This document shows positions 35,301 through 46,640 of a DNA stretch of 64,000 nucleotides, one piece after another. The first letter of the stretch is position 1, and every line of letters starts with the position of its first letter. This DNA is from Coffea arabica (taxonomy: Eukaryota; Streptophyta; Magnoliopsida; Gentianales; Rubiaceae). Below the pieces are notes generated by a model. It saw only the letters and a list, made by a program, of their open reading frames with translations, ran no database searches and was not told the DNA's origin. Where the stretch lies: the NCBI RefSeq assembly GCF_036785885.1, contig NC_092312.1, forward strand, positions 24,694,001-24,758,000. The letters are read 5' to 3'. The translations under genes were made by a program, and so were the position numbers.

Positions 35301-36060
35301 CACTGTCAATCATGGGTTTTACTTTTTTCCTATTATTATTCCATTCTAGCGTCCCCGTGGGGGAAAAACACCATAACGGGTCCAATTACATGCACACTGC
35401 TCTCTAAGATCTTGAAAATTGCTGGCAGATGTTCACAAATGATTACTGTGGATTACTCTGTAAATTTCACAACGTTTACATACTGTAACTACAAACTTCC
35501 CCTCAATTAGGATTCCAGGAATGACCAAGTTTGATGCCACTAAAAAAAAAAAAACACCACTGTTCTTTTTTCCCCAAAAATATATTCTTCCAAGCCATCA
35601 CACAAAATGCATGATTACAATCACATGGTTTAAGCTAATGCAGACGCTTAAAGTTACTATCTTCAGGACAGACGGGAGGAAATGAGGATTTTCCAACATA
35701 AAGCACAATTCCAAATAATCACTCAGAACAGCAACACTTCAAATTCAAGAAAAACTTCTATTGGGACTCACCACTGAACAAATTGATTAAAACCCATACA
35801 TCAATACTACTTTTTTTCTCTTATTCAAAATATTGAAGATCAAAGAAGTTCATGGCTTAATTACCTTTTGTTGCAGAAAGCAAGCACTTCTTTTTCGTTG
35901 CCCCGATCGATCCCGCTCTTTCTATTTCTCCAGCATACCCATGGAATTATTTTTTTTTCTCTTCAAAATTTTCCTTTCAAAATAAGTCTCTTCCCGGCAT
36001 TACCCAGCGTCTAATACTGTCGCTTGTGCCTCGAGAGTTTTCAACTCTTTGGTAGGCAAC
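32340..36060 (-). other. Putative 5'-UTR exon and long leader intron of the B3 gene
   Basis: Upstream of the B3 start codon the minus strand shows a good acceptor (TATCTACCAG, ending at 32340) and, 3.5 kb further up, a donor (CAACAAAAG|GTAATT at 35865/35864), with purine-rich leader sequence behind it. The stretch between has no coding frame. The leader contains a seven-codon upstream frame (ATG at 35942, stop at 35922). The structure is inferred from splice signals only. The intron carries the direct repeat at 34364-35095. Confidence 0.45.
34364..35095. repeat. Diverged direct repeat of about 360 bp, two copies
   Basis: Copy one (about 34364-34733) and copy two (about 34734-35095) share the order GAAAAGTTAAGAAAA, CTTACAGTACTTGG, GCTATCAAAGA, ATAAATTGTCT, TTTGCACAAACATTTA and CATCAGGAGGCCAATCTTG. 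The offset drifts from 370 to 357 bp through small indels. The repeat is non-coding. Confidence 0.82.
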
Positions 36061-36314
36061 AATGAAAAACCAAATACGAGAAAGAAAGCGGGTTTTAGAC
36101 CGTGGACAGCCCAATCAATCACTTTAGCATTCAATCTTGTTTCATTGATTTTTCAGCCACTTCAATTGTTCTTGGCGCCAAGGAAATTAGTGGTTTGACG
36201 TTATGAAGCCTTGTGAATATGTTTGGGACACTTGAGATTCGGTTAAACGGCTGATACTGCCTGCTCTATGACTTTGAAAAAAAAATTATAATATAAAGAC
36301 GCTTTTTATATCAA

Positions 36315-37232
36315 GGGATAATTTCAAAAACCCCGCATGAGGTCTCTAACAATTGCAGGAAGCTTCCCTTAGGTTTCAAAAATTACACTCGCCTCCCTTC
36401 CTTTCACCATTAATGCTTCAAAATAGGCCCAATAGGCTACCAATTCCTTCAAATATCTTACAATACCCTTTTTGTCAAAAAGATAAAAAGGAATAATAAA
36501 AAGAGCTTTGTTGATTGTCTTTCTTCCAACACCAAAGCCAACAAGCTTTTTCTGCCAAAAATAAAAGTTTAAAAAAAATTCAACTATGATGATTGCCTTC
36601 TTCCAAACAACGCCACCACAAAAGCCATACAAACAGCCCTATTTAAATCAAAATAAATTCCAATAATTCTAGCACTCAAAATACTAAAATCTAATTTATG
36701 TCCAGTAGCCTCAACCCTTACATTTACTACACAAGTCAATTAAATCCGTCACTTAGTGCTAAACTGGATAAAACTCAACCTCAAATTTTATCCAAAACTA
36801 ACACTTCATCAATAATTAATAGCATAACTCTTTTGTCTTCCTCTCTTTGCAGCCTCCTTTATTTTTTTTTCAACCGCCCTTTTTTAAAGCTCATCCATCC
36901 CTCAATTTTTTGACTTTTGACATCACTAAGTTTTATCACCGATAATCAACCAACATTTGATAAGATAAATAAACGCAGAAAAATCAAACCCATTACACTT
37001 AGAATTAAAAAGATAAAAAGGATGAACCTAATCATATTTGCAAAAAAAGAAATGAGAATAGAGATTAAAAAAAAAAAGAAGAGGAAGGAGGGAAGGAGGG
37101 AGATAAATATGGGCAAGGGATGATAGATAGAATTGGAGTAAGAATATTAGGCAGAGAGGAATGGATGGTAAGAATTTAGCAAAAAAGGAAATGGAAGAAA
37201 AAGTAAGGCAAAAAGGAGGAAGTGTGTCTGTT

Positions 37233-37270
<38 letters not shown>

Positions 37271-37455
37271 AAAATAAGTCAATTATGGTTTTTCTTGGAA
37301 TTTCTGAAATTTTCCAACAAAAAATGTCATTAGGTATCCTACATAAGGGTAGTAGAGTACTTTTGCAGCAATAGGGGAGGTATGTATAATTTTGAAATAT
37401 TAAGGGACTTTGTGAAATTGTTAGAAACTTCAGGGAAGGTTTCTGAAATTATCCC
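36315..37455. mobile_element. MULE-like non-autonomous TIR element, 1.14 kb
   Basis: The left end GGGATAATTTCAAAAACCCC mirrors the complement of the right end, GGGATAATTTCAGAAACC. Both continue into TCTAACAATT. The 9-bp flanks TTATATCAA (36306-36314) and TTTTATCAA (37456-37464) match at eight of nine positions. The interior holds a GT/GA microsatellite (about 37234-37269) and no transposase. Open frames inside are low-complexity. Confidence 0.72.
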
Positions 37456-37464
37456 TTTTATCAA

Positions 37465-38230
37465 CCAATAAAAGGAGCTAAAGTGGGGTTGTTTCAATGT
37501 ATTTACGTCTTGGACCCAAGCTTCAATATTGTTCGAACTTTGAGTAGTTAGTTAGCATAAACAGTCAAATTTCAACATGTTCTTTCTTTAAGCATACTTA
37601 GTTAATAGCCTAAGTGACTTAGCAAGTCTTTCAAGGGTTAAAACCATGAAACAGTGTGTGTTCCAAGACCTAATTTAGCTTATAAGGCTTAGAATCCTTT
37701 TCAAGTCCGAAAACAAAAAAACAAGGAATAATGGACAAATCACACAAACGTCCCTCTAATATCAAATGCATACTTTTTTTTCACTATTCTAGAAAAAAAA
37801 AAAAGAATTTCAATAACAAACTTGGCTTTAGTAAGTTAGACACTAAAAATGAATTTACAATTTTCTTGGACGTAAGTCGGATGTTCAATATCCCCGTCTA
37901 CAATTAAAAGAATTTCAAAAGGTACATAATATAATAAGTAGTGCACCTTTGTAGTTTAGATTGGCGGTGTCCCTTTAATCCCTTATATAGCCTAATTGGA
38001 TCTTTCGTAGAATGGGATAAGTTATAGACATTGTCATGTAAAAACAAAAATAAAGAAAAAGAAATTCAAGAGTTTACTCCAAAGTTTTCAGCCTGACCAT
38101 TTCTACCTTACATAACATATAATGGTTATAAGAAAACACACACACACGCACAAAAGTAGAAAAGCTTGGAAACATATTACACATAAATACCTTTCTCCAA
38201 TAATAATATTAGCAAGGTGGCGATCCACTA
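37465..38230. other. Gene-free stretch
   Basis: AT-rich, with a (CA)n tract near 38138-38150. Nothing else recognised. Confidence 0.5.
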
Positions 38231-38668
38231 TTAAGAGTTAAGACAAACCTTTTCTCTGATCTTTTCAAGGTGGTGATCAACTATGAAAGGTGTGTGCATG
38301 CTAAGACCTTGAATACTAGCACTACTGCTTTCTATCCTCCTTTTTCTCTCCTTCAACTCATCTGCTATGCTACCCAACCAGCCCCAAGGGATGGGAACAG
38401 TGTGGGGAGCTTGATTAGTCAATGCATCAGGGAGAAGGCAGGGTGGTGGTACTTAGTGCCGGGTTGGGGAGGAGTCGAGGACAAGGCAGTGGGAATGATG
38501 ATTTCAGCAAATGAATCCTCTGAAGATATGAAGATGATTCGTGACGGAAGGAGGGAAATGACGTGTGGCAGGCTGGTCATACGTGGTAACAATCACCTTG
38601 ACCGGATCATTTGTACAGGACAAAACAGTTTGTCTATCGCGGGGAAAAATGTAGATTCCCCGGATTAA
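38231..38668. other. Unassigned GC-richer island with overlapping open frames
   Basis: This 440-bp island is visibly richer in G and C than its surroundings. It has open frames on both strands: plus 38270-38668 (132 codons from an ATG) and minus 38231-38422, whose translation (IPWGWLGSIADELKERKRR...HHLEKIREKVCLNS) looks more protein-like but lacks an upstream ATG. I recognise neither. It may be a gene fragment or an exon whose neighbours I cannot see. Confidence 0.3.
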
Positions 38669-40029
38669 GGGTTAGATAGTTAGGTTCCGGATTTATTTCA
38701 AGAGTTGTCGGCTTTTGAAATTAAAATTCGAAATTAAGTTTAATTAAACAATTTTTTGCTTCTGTAAGAAAAGGAACAAGGGGTAAAATGTGGATTCGGG
38801 ACATTGGAGTTTCCGGCCTCAATTGTATTGTAAAACACATGCACTAGTACAGTTTTTTTCTCCCAATAGAAGAGGGCGATGAAACTTAAGAAATGAGAAG
38901 AGGGCCGAAGATTTACATTCAAAGATCTGAAGTTTAATCACTAAATCAAGATCTTTTCGGCCACTATTACAATAAAATATAAGTATTAATATGATAAAGA
39001 TAAATGGTAAGTTAGAAAAATATAATACATTTTGTCAGCTATTAAAAGTTGTGTTTCGCAATCAATTTTATTCATTTAAATTCAAATTAAACATTTTTTA
39101 ACCATCACTTGCAAATCAGTGAAATTCAAGGGTCAGACGGGACAACCAATCAGACCGCGACTCAAAAATCGAATGACATCAACATAATCTCACAAATATA
39201 AACATAAGAATGTTAATTAGTTAATGCGTACAAATTCATGTAAATGTATACAACCATTATGAATTTGTCAGTTCATTTTTTTTCACACATATTATATAAT
39301 TCAAAACCATAAAAAAGTAACTCCAATTTGATAGTGTTAAAACTTAATTCATAAGTTCGCTAGCTAGAACTAAATTATTGATGCATACTTAATAAATATA
39401 AAAATTACGCCACAAATTGATATAAGAAAATGTTTATGCAAGTATTTAAAAATATTTCAAAACGATAAAGGGTCAAGAGAGAATACTAAGAAAGTTTTGG
39501 TTGCAAAGTTCGTTCTTTTATTTCCTCTTCTAAGACAACTTGTCTATCTATTTCTTGTTGATGTTGTGTCAGTTGAAGAACACAAGCCATCTTCTGCGTC
39601 TATCCTACACATTTTCATTAATTAACGTCTACTTTTTTTCCTTTATTTTACTAACACAATACAAGATGTATCTTACTCTTTAATATTTTCCTCTTAAATT
39701 CTTATTTGTTCCTTTCAAGCCGTTTTCTGTTTATCTCCCTCTCTCTCTAGATTCTCCTTCCTTTTTTTTTTCCTTCTCTCCTCCTTAGATTCGAATTCAG
39801 ATCTGGCAGTAGTGATTGTTTGAGACATGACATTGGGGTTAGACTTTGAAGAGCTTTAGGAAGAAGTTGAAAATAGAAAATTAAAAAAAAAAAGAGTCAG
39901 CAAAAAAGAATGAATAACTCAACTCTTATCGGTTGAACTGAATTTTTTTAATCAAACTTGACCAGATTTTGCCAAACGATTCTTGATTTGAGAGGTTCAA
40001 GTTTAAAAACATAGCTCAATGGTACGTCT
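38669..40029. other. Gene-free stretch
   Basis: AT-rich, with pyrimidine-rich tracts near 39740-39780. No gene or element end was recognised. Confidence 0.5.
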
Positions 40030-40580
40030 CTTGCACTAATTCTCAACTCTACATGCCTCCATATTTAGATGTACAACGGTAGGGTCATATCCGGCATGTG
40101 ATAAAAATATGAGGAGCCTATGTAACGGAAACATTATCATCACGTAATGAGGTGGCTCTCCTACGACGCCTACTTCCCTGATTCCTACCACGCATCTGCT
40201 TGGGTAGATACTCGATAGACATCTCGAAAGGTGTAGTGTGAGAGGCAAATGGACCAACATTCTGATGGTCAAAGGGTCCAACTACAGTTCGAATTCCCTA
40301 ATTCAAGTATTGTAATGTCCTGAATACCTCTTCCCGTATCAAAGTAAGCCCGAGATGAGCACATGTGTGCTCCTTCACAAAAAGTAACAATTTTTCACAT
40401 ATTGTGTGTGCATCTTAAGGTCGTTTTAAGCTGTCAATTACATGGTAGTGAAACATTGTGGGATCGGCACCTAACATATCAAGTTGTTGGTTTACTTTTT
40501 CTTACTTTGTATTCCCTATTGTGTTTGATTGACCACAGTTTAATGGTTTGTTGCACATGTTTCTTTATTTCAAACACCAT
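40030..40580 (-). pseudogene. MuDR-type transposase remnant, downstream part
   Basis: On the minus strand, immediately after the retroelement target site, the translation reads VFEIKKHVQQTIKLWSIKHN and REYKV, then broken pieces ending with EHTCAHLG. This is the pattern of the MuDR DNA-binding domain (a zinc-binding segment with a final HTC). Stop codons and frameshifts interrupt it. Sequence further down (near 40145-40290) may be its degraded continuation. The upstream part lies at 45896-46640, on the far side of the inserted LTR element. Confidence 0.5.
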
Positions 40581-41835
40581 TGACAGGTGCCGAACCTGTA
40601 CAATAATAAATACCTACTCGAGAAAAATACAGATTTTGTATATAGCGGTGAGTAGGGTCGAATCCACAGGGACTGGGGATAATTCGTTTCTTCTAGAGTT
40701 CAAAGTATGGGGGGTTTTGGATTAAATGCTAACTAAACAAATTAACTGCAGAAAATAATTAATTAAAAGAAATGATTGGGGAAACTCTAGCCAAGGATAC
40801 ACATCAGAAATGGTTCATGCACTGATCATTGATGCAGAAATAACTCCAACATTTAGCAATAGATTAGTTATAGTTGTCATGCACGCGATAAACAACCAAC
40901 CCTTCCTTAATTTCTCGATAGCTAAGGTACGACCGTTAGCTATTTCTCTAACCCAAAAATAACCCTAGGTACGACCGTAGGATTTAATTTCTAGATTGCA
41001 TTAATAATTAGAAAGGCCCAATCCTAACCAACAAACACGCTACGAGGGTTTGTTTAAATTAGATCATATGCTCCCCTGACATAAACCCAATTACGCCAGT
41101 TGCTACTGAAGTAGAGATAATGAACAATTACGGATTCAATTACCCCTATTTAACAAAAATAGCCTATATGAATAATTAATTATTGCGCACTAATCAATCA
41201 TACACAAGGCCATAGCAATTAAAATCAAGGAACATATAAATACCAATAAATGAAGAAAATAATTAAAACAGATTCGATCTCACAGTAATTGTCGAACCAA
41301 ATCGTCAGTTGTCCCCTTGACTAGAAAAGCTTAACCACGCCTCATGAGAAACTCTCCCCGTTGGGAAATATTGTCGAACACCTGGCGTGTGTCAAAGGCC
41401 AGTCCGGAGAAAGCAAAACTAAAACTAAACTAAAAGACTAAAACTCCAGATGTCCCTGCTACTCTACGTTATCCCTATTTAAGCAACAAGAGGAAGATGA
41501 CTAAAGGCTATCTAGGTGGTCCCCACACATGTGGACAAAGCCCTCCAAGTACTTCTTGTTCCAAGTCTCTTTTCCGTAGCTTTCTTTTAAGAGCCCAAAT
41601 GACTAGATGCTTTCCACTAGCTTGTGGTCCCCCACCAATTCAAGGGCCCAAGAATTGAAGCCCTTAGAAGTCTCCCTATTTTCCATAAAGTCCTTCCTTT
41701 TTGATGATTTTCTGCTTCATTCCTGAAATTAAGTCCAGATACCAAATATGAGTAAATATCAACAATTAATACAATATTTATCAGGGATAAAAGGGAAAAT
41801 TAATAATAAAAATACTAACAAATTATACCCTATCA
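40581..41835 (-). repeat. 3' LTR of the gag-only element
   Basis: 1255 bp, near-identical to 44641-45895. It is the 3' LTR because the polypurine tract adjoins it on the inner side. Confidence 0.93.
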
Positions 41836-41850
41836 ATTCCCCCCACACCT
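41836..41850 (-). other. Polypurine tract of the gag-only element
   Basis: The minus strand reads GGTGTGGGGGGAAT directly before the LTR start TGATAGGG. This is the expected plus-strand priming site of reverse transcription. Confidence 0.8.
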
Positions 41851-42903
41851 GAATCATGCTTGCCCTCAAGCATGGGGACAACTCAACTCAAAACTGGCTA
41901 GCATTCAAGCTTTCATTGCCAGCTGTGCTTATACCAAAAAATCAAGATTTAACGGCTAAGTGTCAAGTCAGATCTCACTCGGTTAGCTTCTAAGTTCATA
42001 GACCTGTCCAATTCATGGCTAATTCGCGTAGGAAATCCAAATATTAACTAGCAACAGTCAGTAATTAAGTCAACTGGCAACCAAAATCTCAACAATACGA
42101 ACCAAGGATCGGCAGGCTAACATGATCATAAACTCACATATTCTCCACATCTGATTTTCTTTTTTTCTTCTATTTTGTTTCTTTTTTCCTTTTTTTTTTT
42201 TTTGAATTGCACGAATAATGCTTAGTCCCGAGCTATTCAAGTCTTTTGACGTGAACTATGACATTTTTAGATGAAAGAGCCCAGTTACTCGATCTTTCAT
42301 AGCTCCAGGACTATTTACTCATGGATATCGCCACTTTTTGACGCGAGAGCTGACACTTGTGGTGAAAACTCCCGGTTACTAGGTGGCGACACTAGCGGAG
42401 TATAGCCATACGTTATTCACCAAAAAACACCAAGATACCAAATAATTACAGATCATAGCCTGCGTCATGTCCTAAATATGGAGAACTAAGGTAACCAGGA
42501 GACCAAACTACACAACAATGCCGGCAAAATATTTATATTGCCTAAACAAGTTAGCCATAAATTGCACCAAGTCGTTAAACTCAAAGTATTCACCAAGAAA
42601 GCATGCTTTTACTAGCCACCGAAACTCAACCCATAGTATAAACTACAACTAGCAATAAAGAAGTGAGCTGCCAACATATTCACTAAGACAAAAGCAAGGA
42701 AAAATCACCCAAAAGGGATAAAGGAACAACACCTAAAATAGAAAACACTTAAACTAAAAACATAGGAAAAACACCCCAAAAACGGAAAACTGGAAACATG
42801 TAGCACCCAAACTGACCCCCCTACACCTAAGTCACACATTGCCCTCAATGTGAAAATGGAAAAGCAGAAAAAGGAGAAGGGCAACGGTACTTCCCTGTAG
42901 TCG

Positions 42904-43318
42904 TCAGAACATGGGAGGGTTAGGCGGAAACTGAGGAGGGAACCCGGCTTGCTGCATAAATGCCGCTATATTCTGTGCTATGCCGGCGACATTGGTGTCA
43001 ACATTGACTATCCGAGCCTCCAAAGCCTGCGTTTCTGAAGCCTTTATTGGGACACAGAAAACGCGATTGAAAATGCGCCTTCAACTCGAGTTTTCTAAAT
43101 CGCATTTCCTGTACAAAACTTGCAGGAATGAAAACGCGCCTCCAACTCGCGTTTTCTAAATCGCGTTTTCTGCACAAAACTTGCAGAAATGGAAACGCGA
43201 CTGTGCAGGTAAACGCGACTTCGAGTCGCAATTTTTTTTTTTTTTTTTGAATCTTGACCCCTTCCTGCACTTCATCACGCGGCCGCGTCAAGAGGAAATG
43301 CCACCTACATAACAGCAA
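42904..43318 (-). other. Degenerate second open region and 61-bp tandem repeat in the gag-only element
   Basis: On the minus strand a short frame ending with a stop at 42904-42906 reads SETQALEARIVNVD and then PPQFPPNPPMF; this looks like the tail of a gag-type or transposon-encoded protein. Just upstream, about 43070-43200 holds two copies of a roughly 61-bp unit rich in AACGCG and CGCGTTTT words. Confidence 0.5.
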
Positions 43319-43471
43319 AAACGAAAATTAACACCCAAAATCAGTCAAATTCAAGGAAAATAGATTTCAACTAAGACACGAAATCAAATAAACAATTAAA
43401 AGAAACAATTGGGTTGCCTCCCAATGAGCGCCTTTCTTTAATGTCTTTGGCTAGACATTATCATGTTTTGT

Positions 43472-44530
43472 TCATGGAGGATAAAATCTTGTGGCTCGTC
43501 TCATTGCTTCATCCTCTACATAGTCCTGATAGCCCTCATAGATGGAGTAATCTTTGAGCACACGAGCTACGGTCTTCCATGAACTAGTTGATGGCGCCAA
43601 GTAATCAAGCATTGATCGCAATTCTTCATCCACTCCTCCATCAAGAGCCTTCGACGGTTCAAGATATTTGACCATAGCTATTCTTAACTCATTCCTGCCA
43701 TGAGACTCAAGAACTTCCGGTATAACAAAATCAATCTCATTAACAGAAATCATGGAGTAAGAATTAAGAAAATGCGGGTTAGGGAATGGAGGTGGTGTCA
43801 CCACATTTGATGATTCTTCACTGGATTCTTTCACTTGAATGGGTTGCGGTTGGGGTTTCATTTCTTCATTTTCAGCTTCTTTTTCAACTGCATCTGTACA
43901 TCTCTCTTCTTGAAAATCTTGCAGCTCCTCATCACTAGTCAGGCAAATTGCACTCTCATTTTCTTCAAAATCAACAATGGTTTTTGAGGGCAATTCTTCA
44001 ATTTGAGAAGCCACCAATCGATTTATTCTGGATGTCAATAGACATATTTGATCTTCCAGATTACTCATTGCATCCTTCATCATCTCATTTCTCATTCGTG
44101 TCTCCTGTTGGAATTTATACGTATTAGTAGCTATTGATTCAACCATTTCTTCAAGAGACATACCTGACATAGACGATGATTCTGGAGACTCATACTGCTG
44201 AAAATTCACTGGCCCTGTTGTATAATTATAGCTGGAGTTATCCCACCATCCTTGATCATACCCGTTTGGATTAGGGTTATACCACGTTTGAGACCAGGGT
44301 GAAAAATCTCCATAATTATTAAGTGGGACACTCAGATTATCTTGATATTCGGGGCACATACCGGTTGAATGATCCCTGGCATAACAAATTTTACAGGTTG
44401 CAGCAGCCATTCTTTCTCTAATAGAATTTAGTGCCTCTGAATATGCAAACTTAGCGAAAAAACTAGTCTCATCGCCTTCCCCGGAAACAAAATCCATTAT
44501 ATCACCAAAATACGGAGTGTTAGAAGCCAT
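43472..44530 (-). CDS. Gag-like protein of the LTR retrotransposon
   Basis: This is a 352-residue frame starting with the ATG at 44528-44530, 88 bp inside the primer site. Near the N-terminus is one CCHC zinc knuckle, CX2CX4HX4C (Cys46, Cys49, His54, Cys59), as in retrotransposon nucleocapsid regions. It is followed by a Tyr/Asn/Trp-rich segment (about 70-112), a predicted coiled region (about 123-170) and an acidic middle. The C-terminal part (about 250-352) has no domain I recognise. The protein is short for Athila Gag and lacks the large upstream capsid domain, so it may be a truncated Gag joined to other sequence. It is intact and probably expressed only from the LTR. Confidence 0.75.
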   Translation of the reverse strand: MASNTPYFGDIMDFVSGEGDETSFFAKFAYSEALNSIRERMAAATCKICYARDHSTGMCPEYQDNLSVPLNNYGDFSPWSQTWYNPNPNGYDQGWWDNSSYNYTTGPVNFQQYESPESSSMSGMSLEEMVESIATNTYKFQQETRMRNEMMKDAMSNLEDQICLLTSRINRLVASQIEELPSKTIVDFEENESAICLTSDEELQDFQEERCTDAVEKEAENEEMKPQPQPIQVKESSEESSNVVTPPPFPNPHFLNSYSMISVNEIDFVIPEVLESHGRNELRIAMVKYLEPSKALDGGVDEELRSMLDYLAPSTSSWKTVARVLKDYSIYEGYQDYVEDEAMRRATRFYPP

Positions 44531-44617
44531 AAACTATATAAAAAAAATAAGAGAAAAATAAATAAGAAAAATAAGAAAAAGATGAACTCAAAAAGAAACA
44601 AATTAACCTGGCACCAG

Positions 44618-44635
44618 TCCCCGGCAACGGCGCCA
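44618..44635 (-). other. Primer-binding site of the gag-only element
   Basis: TGGCGCCGTTGCCGGGGA on the minus strand, five bases inside the 5' LTR. It is complementary to the 3' end of a tRNA-Asp type primer, as in Athila-group elements. Confidence 0.85.
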
Positions 44636-44640
44636 AAAAT

Positions 44641-45895
44641 TGACAGGTGCCGAACCTGTACAATAATAAATACCTACTCGAGAAAAATACAGATTTTGTA
44701 TATAGCGGTGAGTAGGGTCGAATCCACAGGGACTGGGGATAATTCGTTTCTTCTAGAGTTCAAAGTATGGGGGGTTTTGGATTAAATGCTAACTAAACAA
44801 ATTAACTGCAGAAAATAATTAATTAAAAGAAATGATTGGGGAAACTCTAGCCAAGGATACACATCAGAAATGGTTCATGCACTGATCATTGATGCAGAAA
44901 TAACTCCAACATTTAGCAATAGATTAGTTATAGTTGTCATGCACGCGATAAACAACCAACCCTTCCTTAATTTCTCGATAGCTAAGGTACGACCGTTAGC
45001 TATTTCTCTAACCCAAAAATAACCCTAGGTACGACCGTAGGATTTAATTTCTAGATTGCATTAATAATTAGAAAGGCCCAATCCTAACCAACAAACACGC
45101 TACGAGGGTTTGTTTAAATTAGATCATATGCTCCCCTGACATAAACCCAATTACGCTAGTTGCTACTGAGGTAGAGATAATGAACAATTACGAATTCAAT
45201 TACCCCTATTTAACAAAAATAGCCTATATGAATAATTAATTATTGCGCACTAATCAATCATACACAAGGCCATAGCAATTAAAATCAAGGAACATATAAA
45301 TACCAATAAATGAAGAAAATAATTAAAACAGATTCGATCTCACAGTAATTGTCGAACCAAATCGTCAGTTGTCCCCTTGACTAGAAAAGCTTAACCACGC
45401 CTCATGAGAAACTCTCCCCGTTGGGAAATATTGTCGAACACCTGGCGTGTGTCAGAGGCCAGTCCGGAGAAAGCAAAACTAAAACTAAACTAAAAGACTA
45501 AAACTCCAGATGTCCCTGCTACTCTACGTTATCCCTATTTAAGCAACAAGAGGAAGATGACTAAAGGCTATCTAGGTGGTCCCCACACATGTGGACAAAG
45601 CCCTCCAAGTACTTCTTGTTCCAAGTCTCTTTTCCGTAGCTTTCTTTTAAGAGCCCAAATGACTAGATGCTTTCCACTAGCTTGTGGTCCCCCACCAATT
45701 CAAGGGCCCAAGAATTGAAGCCCTTAGAAGTCTCTCTATTTTCCATAAAGTCCTTCCTTTTTGATGATTTTCTGCTTCATTCCTGAAATTAAGTCCAGAT
45801 ACCAAATATGAGTAAATATCAACAATTAATACAATATTTATCAGGGATAAAAGGGAAACTTAATAATAAAAATACTAACAAATTATACCCTATCA
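44641..45895 (-). repeat. 5' LTR of the gag-only element
   Basis: 1255 bp; this would carry the promoter for the gag frame. Six differences from the 3' LTR by eye. Confidence 0.93.
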
Positions 45896-46640
45896 ACCAT
45901 GTTCAATCTTAACTATTTTGTACGCTCATCCTACACATTTTATTTCTCAACAGCAACGATGTGAGTGAGATTAAATTCTATTATGGCATCAACACCATCT
46001 CTATCCTGCAAATACGGGGCCATATAAAACTTACTTGATGAATTCGGACCCGACCCAACATCAAGATTGAACTCTTGTTGGTCGCTCCATCCTGTTCCTC
46101 ATCGGTATCGTCGAAATTATCGCCATCAGGTTTCGGTTTAGTGTTAGAATCTACATCAACTCCCTCGTTTTCTAGTATATTCGGCAGAGGGGAAGTTAGG
46201 GGAATTTGCGGTGAGCATAATTCATCCCTAGAAGCATTGTTAACTCTCCAATTACTTTTGCCCCGCTCATACTTTCGACTTACATGATCCTTCCTTCGAT
46301 TGGACTCATCATTCATCATGTATGCAAACTCCGAGTGTACTAACATGATAGTACGATATGAGGTTGTTGGGAGCATATGGTTTGACTCTACTTGGGGACC
46401 ACCTTGGACAAATGTAACTTGTCCAACATTGACATTACTATGGTCATACGGGAACTATTGCTCCACCTCTATGTATATGTCACATCCCATGTGCAGTGAT
46501 ATTATTTTTATGTGGTACATCATATCCATGTTTTCTTCACATCCCAAGCGCAATTCAACAAAAATACTTAGACCTACTGAATTCTTGAACCACAGATTCA
46601 AATTGAACACAGTTCAATTTAAGCTCATGTAAATATACAC
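45896..46640 (-). pseudogene. MuDR-type transposase remnant, upstream part
   Basis: The minus-strand frame 45981-46376 has no ATG-anchored domain at its start, but contains an acidic stretch (NEGVDVDSN...DNFDDTDEEQDG) that typically precedes the DNA-binding domain of plant MuDR transposases. In the neighbouring frame the text leads through DRDGVDAI and IIEFNLTHIVAVEK up to the retroelement insertion point, beyond which the DNA-binding domain continues (see 40030-40580). It is decayed by frameshifts. The identification rests mainly on the domain across the junction. Confidence 0.45.

Larger units (their letters stand above)
40581..45895 (-). mobile_element. Complete gag-only LTR retrotransposon (TR-GAG-like, Athila-type primer site)
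   Basis: The element is 5315 bp with two 1255-bp LTRs (40581-41835 and 44641-45895), TGATAGGG...CACCTGTCA on the minus strand. A perfect 5-bp target duplication ACCAT lies at 40576-40580 and 45896-45900. The minus-strand primer site TGGCGCCGTTGCCGGGGA (44618-44635) is the tRNA-Asp type seen in Athila-group Ty3 elements. A polypurine tract borders the other LTR. By eye the LTRs differ at only six positions, so the insertion is recent. The 2.8-kb interior encodes one gag-like protein and no protease, reverse transcriptase or integrase. It therefore depends on enzymes from another element. Confidence 0.93.

Noticed and set aside
36369-37282. Open frames with Lys-rich or His-Thr repeat sequence
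   Set aside because: They lie inside the MULE-like element and its GT/GA microsatellite.
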